Part shown: positions 59,785 to 64,000 of the stretch, piece by piece
How positions within the stretch are numbered: the stretch's first letter is position 1
How the letters are laid out: each line of letters starts with the position of its first letter
Assembly: GCF_947087965.1 (NCBI RefSeq)
Contig: NZ_CAMUES010000005.1
Span: 124,001 to 188,000, forward strand
Direction of reading: 5' to 3'
Source: an uncultured Mobiluncus sp.
GTDB taxonomy: Bacteria > Actinomycetota > Actinomycetes > Actinomycetales > Actinomycetaceae
DNA length: 64,000 bases
Position numbers and translations under genes: made by a program
Notes under the pieces: model-generated
Database searches by the model: none
Told to the model about the DNA's origin: nothing
Seen by the model: only the letters and a program-made list of their open reading frames with translations

Positions 59785-62298
59785 TTGGTTGCGAAGAATC
59801 TTAACGTGTTTAGGTTGGTGCGTTCTGGTGGTTTGCCGGAGCCGGGGGTGATGGTGGGGCGTGCTGCGTCTGGGGCGTCTATGTTGGTGTCTGGGGGTAG
59901 GGCTGTTTCTCTGTTTGTGGTTAGGGAGCGGGGGGTGGTGTCTGGTTTTGTTTGTGTGCCTGGTGGGGGTCGGGTTGATGAGGGTGTGCAGGTGTTTGCG
60001 TCTAGTGTTGGGGCGAAGGCGGTGCGTGTTGAGCATGGTGTGTTGCCGGTGTTGGTTTCGTCTGGTGAGATTGGGGTGTTGAGGTTTGATGGGTTTGATG
60101 ATTCTAAGGCGGGTGTGGTTCAGGCTGGGGCGGATTTTTCTTCTGTGGCGCAGGTGTTGGGGTCTTCGTTGGGTGAGGGGGATTGGTTTGGGGTGGTGTT
60201 TAGGGGTGCGTCTAAGGTTTTGGGTGAGCGTAGGGCTTGGGGTAGGTGGTTGGATTCTCGGCAGCGTAGCGATTTGGGGCGGGTGATGTTGGGTGGTTCT
60301 CATGCGACTCGTCAGTCGGTGCCGGTGGTGTGTTCGTTTTTTGCGGGGTCGGTTCGTGGTGGGGTGACGGGTGCCCTGTTGGAGGGTGTGGTGTCTGGTT
60401 TGCCGGGGTGGGATGTGTCGGTGTCTGCTGCCCGTGTGGGTCGGTTGGGTGCGGGTTTGGTGGGGTTGGTTCCTGTGGTGTTGGGTGGGTTGGTGGCGTG
60501 GTGGCCGGTGTTGGTGGATCAGGTTTTTGGGGCGGGGTCGGCTGCCGAGTTGGCGGGTGTGAGGTTTGTGGCTTATTGGGGTGGCTGGTTTGCTAATGCG
60601 GTTTTTGGTTTGGGTGTGTTTTTGGGTTTGTTGTGGTGGCTGTTGTTGTGGCGTGGGGTGGGGGTGTGTTTGCGTAACCGTGTGGTGGGTTGGTTGTCGG
60701 GTTGGATGTTTGGTGTGCCGCCGGTGAAGTTGTTTAAGCGTCGTGGTGGGGTGCGTGGTGGTGTGGAGACGGTGGTGTCTGGTCGGGATGCGGATTATCC
60801 TTTAGCCAGGCGTTGTTTTATGGCGGCTCCGCATCAGTTGGCGGCGTTGGTTGCTCCGCAGGCGGGTGCGTTGTCGGGTGAGGGTGTGGTGGCGTCGCGG
60901 GTGGTGCCGCGTGGTTTGCGTGAAGCGTCGGGGGCGTTGGTGGGTTCTGGTGAGGGTGGTGTGGTGCGTTTGTCGTGGCCGGATGTTGGTTTGGGTGTGG
61001 CTGTGGTTGGTGTGCCTGGGTCTGGTAAGTCTGTACTGTTGCAGCATTTGTGGGGGGCGGAGTGTTTCGAGAAGCAGCGGCCGTCGGGTGCGTCGGGTGC
61101 GCCGGGGGCTCATAATGCGTTGATTGGTTTTGATGTGAAGGATGAGTCTGCTGGGGAGTATGTGGATTGGTCTAGGACGGCTGGCCGGTTTTGTTTGCGT
61201 GTCGATTTTGCTTGCCCTAACGGGTCGCAGATTGATTTTTTTGGTGGCCTTCCGGCGGGGACGGATAAGGCTGCGTTTGTGACTGATGGGTTTGCGTATG
61301 CGTTTGGTGGTGAGGAGTGGACGGCGTCTAAGGAAGCGTTGGGGATGGTGTTCGCTGGCGGTCTGTGTCTTTCTCGTGAGGATGGTTTGGCAGTGTCGGG
61401 CTTGCCGGGGTGTGAGGGTGTGAATCCTGATGGGTCGTTTGTGCATTTTGCTCACGTGTTGTTGGGTGGGTTTGGTGATGTGGCTGCGCGTGCCCTGTTT
61501 GACCGGTTGGTGTTGCGGGCTGGTGTTGATGAGGGGGCGGGGCGTGCGGTGGCTCGTTTGCGTCCGGTGTTTGATAGGCAGCCTCGTGAACGTGCCGCGT
61601 TTTTTCAGGCTCCTCGGAATAAGTTGGATGTGTTGCGTGGCTGTGATTGGGTTTTTAAACCTCGGGTTGGTGTGGAGGATGTGGTGAATCCTGGGTTGCG
61701 GGTGGTGTTTCCTGACTGGTCTAGGGTGGTGTGTGGTTTTGGTGATGTGGTGGTGATGTCTGGGGCTACGTCTAGGGGTGAGGTGTTGAATGAGTCTGCG
61801 GAAAGAATTTTGTCGGCGTTGGCGTTTTATTCTTTGCGGGAGACGATACAGCGGGAGTGTATTGGTTGGGATAGGCAGGGTCGTCATGTGTCGTTGTTTG
61901 TGGATGAGTTGTCGTTGGTGGCGGCGGCTGGTGGTTCGCAGGTGGTGGGTTGGTTTAGGGATCGGGGCCGGTCGTTTGGGGTGCGTCCGTTTTTTGGTAC
62001 CCAGTATTTGGAGCAGTTGGAGCCGGAGTTGGCGCGTACTGTGATGACGTTCCCTAACCTGTTTGCTTTCAAACAAGGTGCGGCGGTGTTGGCTGATGGT
62101 TTGGCTCGTGAACTGTCGGGGGATGGGTCTGATTTTGGTGGCCCGGATTTGTTGAACCTGCCGTTGTATGAGGCGGTGTTGCGTGCGGATGTGGGGGGTA
62201 GGCGTCAGCCTGCGGTGCCGTTGCGGGTGGTGTATTTTTCGGAGCGTAAGGCCGAGTATGGGCGTGTGTTACGCACTACTGGGGGTGGTTTAGAGTGA
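59785..62298 (+). CDS. VirD4/FtsK-like coupling ATPase, 837 aa
   Basis: TTG 59785 follows AGGGG. A soluble N-terminal region of about 220 residues is followed by membrane helices (LVGLVPVVLGGLVAWWPVLV and NAVFGLGVFLGLLWWLLLW, about 225-295). The motor has Walker A VGVPGSGKSVLL (about 407-418), Walker B HVSLFVDELSLVAA (about 700) and the FFGTQYLEQL glutamine segment. This is the layout of type IV coupling proteins that feed DNA, and sometimes proteins, into a conjugation channel. The gene is extremely G/T-rich on the coding strand, giving many Val, Gly and Trp residues. The next gene overlaps by 4 bp. Confidence 0.82.
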   Translation: MVAKNLNVFRLVRSGGLPEPGVMVGRAASGASMLVSGGRAVSLFVVRERGVVSGFVCVPGGGRVDEGVQVFASSVGAKAVRVEHGVLPVLVSSGEIGVLRFDGFDDSKAGVVQAGADFSSVAQVLGSSLGEGDWFGVVFRGASKVLGERRAWGRWLDSRQRSDLGRVMLGGSHATRQSVPVVCSFFAGSVRGGVTGALLEGVVSGLPGWDVSVSAARVGRLGAGLVGLVPVVLGGLVAWWPVLVDQVFGAGSAAELAGVRFVAYWGGWFANAVFGLGVFLGLLWWLLLWRGVGVCLRNRVVGWLSGWMFGVPPVKLFKRRGGVRGGVETVVSGRDADYPLARRCFMAAPHQLAALVAPQAGALSGEGVVASRVVPRGLREASGALVGSGEGGVVRLSWPDVGLGVAVVGVPGSGKSVLLQHLWGAECFEKQRPSGASGAPGAHNALIGFDVKDESAGEYVDWSRTAGRFCLRVDFACPNGSQIDFFGGLPAGTDKAAFVTDGFAYAFGGEEWTASKEALGMVFAGGLCLSREDGLAVSGLPGCEGVNPDGSFVHFAHVLLGGFGDVAARALFDRLVLRAGVDEGAGRAVARLRPVFDRQPRERAAFFQAPRNKLDVLRGCDWVFKPRVGVEDVVNPGLRVVFPDWSRVVCGFGDVVVMSGATSRGEVLNESAERILSALAFYSLRETIQRECIGWDRQGRHVSLFVDELSLVAAAGGSQVVGWFRDRGRSFGVRPFFGTQYLEQLEPELARTVMTFPNLFAFKQGAAVLADGLARELSGDGSDFGGPDLLNLPLYEAVLRADVGGRRQPAVPLRVVYFSERKAEYGRVLRTTGGGLE

Positions 62299-62546
62299 GT
62301 GGACGGTTGAAGTGTTTGGGTCGTGTTGAGGACAGGTTGCAGGATGTGTCCGCGGTGGTGTTGATGGTGTTTTCTCTACTGGTTGTGTTGGGGTTGGATG
62401 TGTTTTTGGTGTGGTGTGCGTTGGGGGGTTTTTGGTGGGTGTGGCCGATGTTGGGGGTGTTGTTTTGGGTGGAGGTCTTGTTTGGGTTTTCGTTGTTGGT
62501 GGGCTGGTTGCAGCATCGTGCCGACGATAATAGTGAAGACATGTAA
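62295..62546 (+). CDS. Small membrane protein, 83 aa
   Basis: It starts at GTG 62295, overlapping the ATPase stop. Two hydrophobic helices (LMVFSLLVVLGLDVFLVWC and WVWPMLGVLFWVEVLFGFSL) make up most of it, with an acidic tail DDNSEDM. Translational coupling suggests it works with the coupling ATPase. Confidence 0.65.
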   Translation: MSGRLKCLGRVEDRLQDVSAVVLMVFSLLVVLGLDVFLVWCALGGFWWVWPMLGVLFWVEVLFGFSLLVGWLQHRADDNSEDM

Positions 62547-62554
62547 GGGGGTGT

Positions 62555-63691
62555 GTGGTTGTGTTGTTGTCTGATTTGTCTGGTGGGGCTGGTGTGAGGT
62601 TTGACCCGTTTTATGGGGGCATGTTTGGGGATTCGTCTCGTTTTTTGTGGGCGTCTTATAGCCAAGTGGTGGAGGCTGATGGTGTTGGCTTGGTGGGGTT
62701 GCCGGCTAGTTTTAGGGTTGAGGATGATTTGTTGGTGGGGTTGTTGTCTGGTGGGTTGCGTGGTCGGGTGTTGCGTGTGTTGGGTTTGGTGGTGCAGTGG
62801 CGGACTTTGAGTGTGGAGCAGTTGGCCGACTGGTTGGGGGTCGAGTCGGGTAGGGTGTGGCGGTGTGTTTTGGCGCTGTGGGGTTTTGGTTTGGTTGAGT
62901 TGGGGTTTGCGTCTAACGGCCTGCGTCTGTCTAAAGAACGTAGGGGTGTGTTGGTGCGGTGTTTGCGTAATAGTAGGGCGTGGGGTGAGTTGCGTTGGTT
63001 GCTGTCGTATGGGGAGTGGTTGAGCGTGTGTGGTGGGGTGGGGGGTGTGGGTGGTGGTCATTATGATCGGCATAATGTTTTGATGTCGGAGTTGACGTTG
63101 CGGGTGCGGGAGAATATGGGTGGGGAGGTTGGTTTGGTGTTGGGTGAGCCGTTGGCGACTATGGATTTGCTGTTTGGGTCGGGGTTGGGGTTGCCTGCGC
63201 GTTTGGATGGTCGTGGTGTGCCGGTGGTGGATTCTCGTCGGGCTGATGGGGTGTGGGTGCGTGGGGATGGTTTGCGGGTGGTGGTGGAGTTTACGGTGCG
63301 GGATTCTCCGTCGTTGTCGGGTAAGTTGCGTCGTTGGTTGAATTATTTGGGGTCGTTTCCTTTGGAGCGGTGTGGGGTGGTTTTGTTGGTGGTGTGTGCT
63401 TGTCGTGAGGTGGGTGAGGGTGAGCGGGTGCGGCATCATGTGTCGTCGTTGTTTGAGGGGTTTCCTGAGTATGCGTGGCGGGGGCGGGTGTTTTTTGTGG
63501 ATTGGGCGGATTGGTTTCCGGGTCCTGGTCGGGTTGATGGGGGCCGGTTTTTTGATGGGCGCGTGTTGGGGGCTGATTCTGGTTTTGGTTGGGGGTCTGA
63601 GGTGTGTTTGTGGGGCGAGGATGGTTTGGGGTTTGGGGCGGGGTTTGATGCTGGTGCGGTGTTGGCGAATGGGCGTGCCGTGGGTTGGTGA
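62555..63691 (+). CDS. Replication-relaxation family protein, 378 aa
   Basis: A winged-helix segment (TLSVEQLADWLGVESGRVWR, about 87-106) is followed by HYDRHNVLMSELTLRV. Then comes a core with SRRADGVWVRGDGLRVVVEF and GKLRRWLNYL. These fit the pattern of the actinobacterial replication-relaxation family (HTH, then a D...E...K core like a nuclease fold). Such proteins are found on conjugative plasmids and ICEs next to coupling ATPases. GTG 62555 follows AAGGGG; nearby GTG/TTG codons are also possible starts. Strong G/T bias as in its neighbours. Confidence 0.65.
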   Translation: MVVLLSDLSGGAGVRFDPFYGGMFGDSSRFLWASYSQVVEADGVGLVGLPASFRVEDDLLVGLLSGGLRGRVLRVLGLVVQWRTLSVEQLADWLGVESGRVWRCVLALWGFGLVELGFASNGLRLSKERRGVLVRCLRNSRAWGELRWLLSYGEWLSVCGGVGGVGGGHYDRHNVLMSELTLRVRENMGGEVGLVLGEPLATMDLLFGSGLGLPARLDGRGVPVVDSRRADGVWVRGDGLRVVVEFTVRDSPSLSGKLRRWLNYLGSFPLERCGVVLLVVCACREVGEGERVRHHVSSLFEGFPEYAWRGRVFFVDWADWFPGPGRVDGGRFFDGRVLGADSGFGWGSEVCLWGEDGLGFGAGFDAGAVLANGRAVGW

Positions 63692-63717
63692 GGGTGGTTA
63701 CCAGGTTGGTGTTGGGG

Positions 63718-64000
63718 TTATTGTGCTAGTACTTTGACGGGTTCGCGCCTACTGGTGGTTGTTCCGTCGCCGAGTTGTCCTGCTTGATTGTCGCCCCATG
63801 CCCAGGCTTGCCCAGTAACGTCTAAGGCTACCGTGTATTGGTCGGCTGCCACTATTTGGACGAATTTGTGACCGCCTCTGACTTTATTCGGAGTATCGTT
63901 GCGGTACCCGCTATCATAACCGATACCGATTTCCCCAGCGTCGTTACTACCCCATGCCCAGGCATCACCGTTAGTGTCTAGGGCGACCGTATGCCCATAG
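63718..64000 (-). CDS. RCC1-repeat protein, C-terminal part (runs past the window)
   Basis: The minus strand is open from the window edge to TAA at 63718 and reads two RCC1 blades: DAWAWGSNDAGEIGIGY and QAWAWGDNQAGQLGDG, ending EPVKVLAQ. Its start lies beyond 64000. It is the third RCC1-type protein on the element, after 40284-47528 and 57177-58444, and converges with the replication-relaxation gene. Confidence 0.8.
   Translation of the reverse strand, partial: YGHTVALDTNGDAWAWGSNDAGEIGIGYDSGYRNDTPNKVRGGHKFVQIVAADQYTVALDVTGQAWAWGDNQAGQLGDGTTTSRREPVKVLAQ

Larger units (their letters stand above)
14481..64000. mobile_element. Large plasmid- or ICE-like element (continues past the window)
   Basis: From the right att onward nearly all genes are of element type: three DNA methyltransferases, DnaE, SSB, DprA-like, tagged proteins, HipBA, ParA, a coupling ATPase and replication-relaxation. 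A common intergenic box (CCCSCACAC) unites 15.9-59.7 kb and was not seen in the first 14 kb. The far end, a relaxase, VirB4 and an integrase are not in the window, so whether it is an integrated plasmid, an ICE or a phage-plasmid is open. Confidence 0.65.

Noticed and set aside
60802..62076. A 424-codon minus-strand frame opposite the coupling ATPase gene
   Set aside because: Arg/His/Thr-rich shadow caused by extreme G/T bias of the real gene, which carries Walker motifs.

Overview
The window suggests an actinobacterium, most likely of the Actinomycetaceae (Mobiluncus/Varibaculum-like; genus is a guess). Supporting signs are GTG/TTG starts, replication-relaxation and FtsK-type transfer genes, a DnaE1-like polymerase, SipW-type secretion, LAxTG-like wall anchors and cell-wall-binding repeat proteins. 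Almost everything here is accessory DNA; no housekeeping operon and no complete tRNA or rRNA was seen.

Layout. (1) 1-4565: two unrecognised genes, a DNA adenine methylase gene cut off by an IS3-family element (1291-2585), an AAA/DUF4143 ATPase gene behind a 23-bp repeat array, then a tandem repeat and the terminator of a tRNA-Pro gene. (2) 4566-14480: a 9.9-kb integrated element bounded by 46-bp direct copies of the tRNA-Pro 3' end. It carries 11 iterons, a circovirus-like (CRESS) Rep with HUH nuclease and SF3 helicase, three secreted surface proteins, an FtsK-like transfer ATPase, an excisionase and a tyrosine integrase. Neither end has a complete tRNA, so a second element probably abuts it. 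(3) 14481-64000: one large plasmid- or ICE-like element, continuing past the window. It holds three DNA methyltransferases, a full DnaE polymerase, SSB, a DprA-like protein, a cluster of proteins sharing an N-terminal GG(Q/R)F tag, a SipW signal peptidase with large surface proteins, HipBA, a replication-origin-like region with six DnaA boxes and five copies of a 12-bp repeat, a ParA-like ATPase with a huge low-complexity linker, an mIHF-like protein, a sigma-like/methylase-like fusion, a coupling ATPase and a replication-relaxation protein.

Three features tie the large element together and may be undescribed. First, a 9-bp box CCCSCACAC lies at nearly every transcription-unit start, always pointing at the gene, with two spacing classes to the start codon (10-11 nt and about 33-55 nt). 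It looks like an element-specific promoter or operator. Second, at least seven proteins, including a 45-residue peptide that is little more than the tag, share an N-terminal tag of about 35 residues (basic, GG(Q/R)F, then DLD/E). This could be a delivery or sorting signal for proteins moved with the element. Third, the SipW secretion system carries two G8 homopolymers, one in the signal peptide of an RCC1-repeat surface protein (currently out of frame) and one acting as the ribosome binding site of sipW, which suggests phase variation.

The element has grown by local duplication. A MORN-like repeat cassette sits inside a broken second copy of the dprA-like gene, and a small membrane gene was duplicated together with the tail of its neighbouring adhesin gene.
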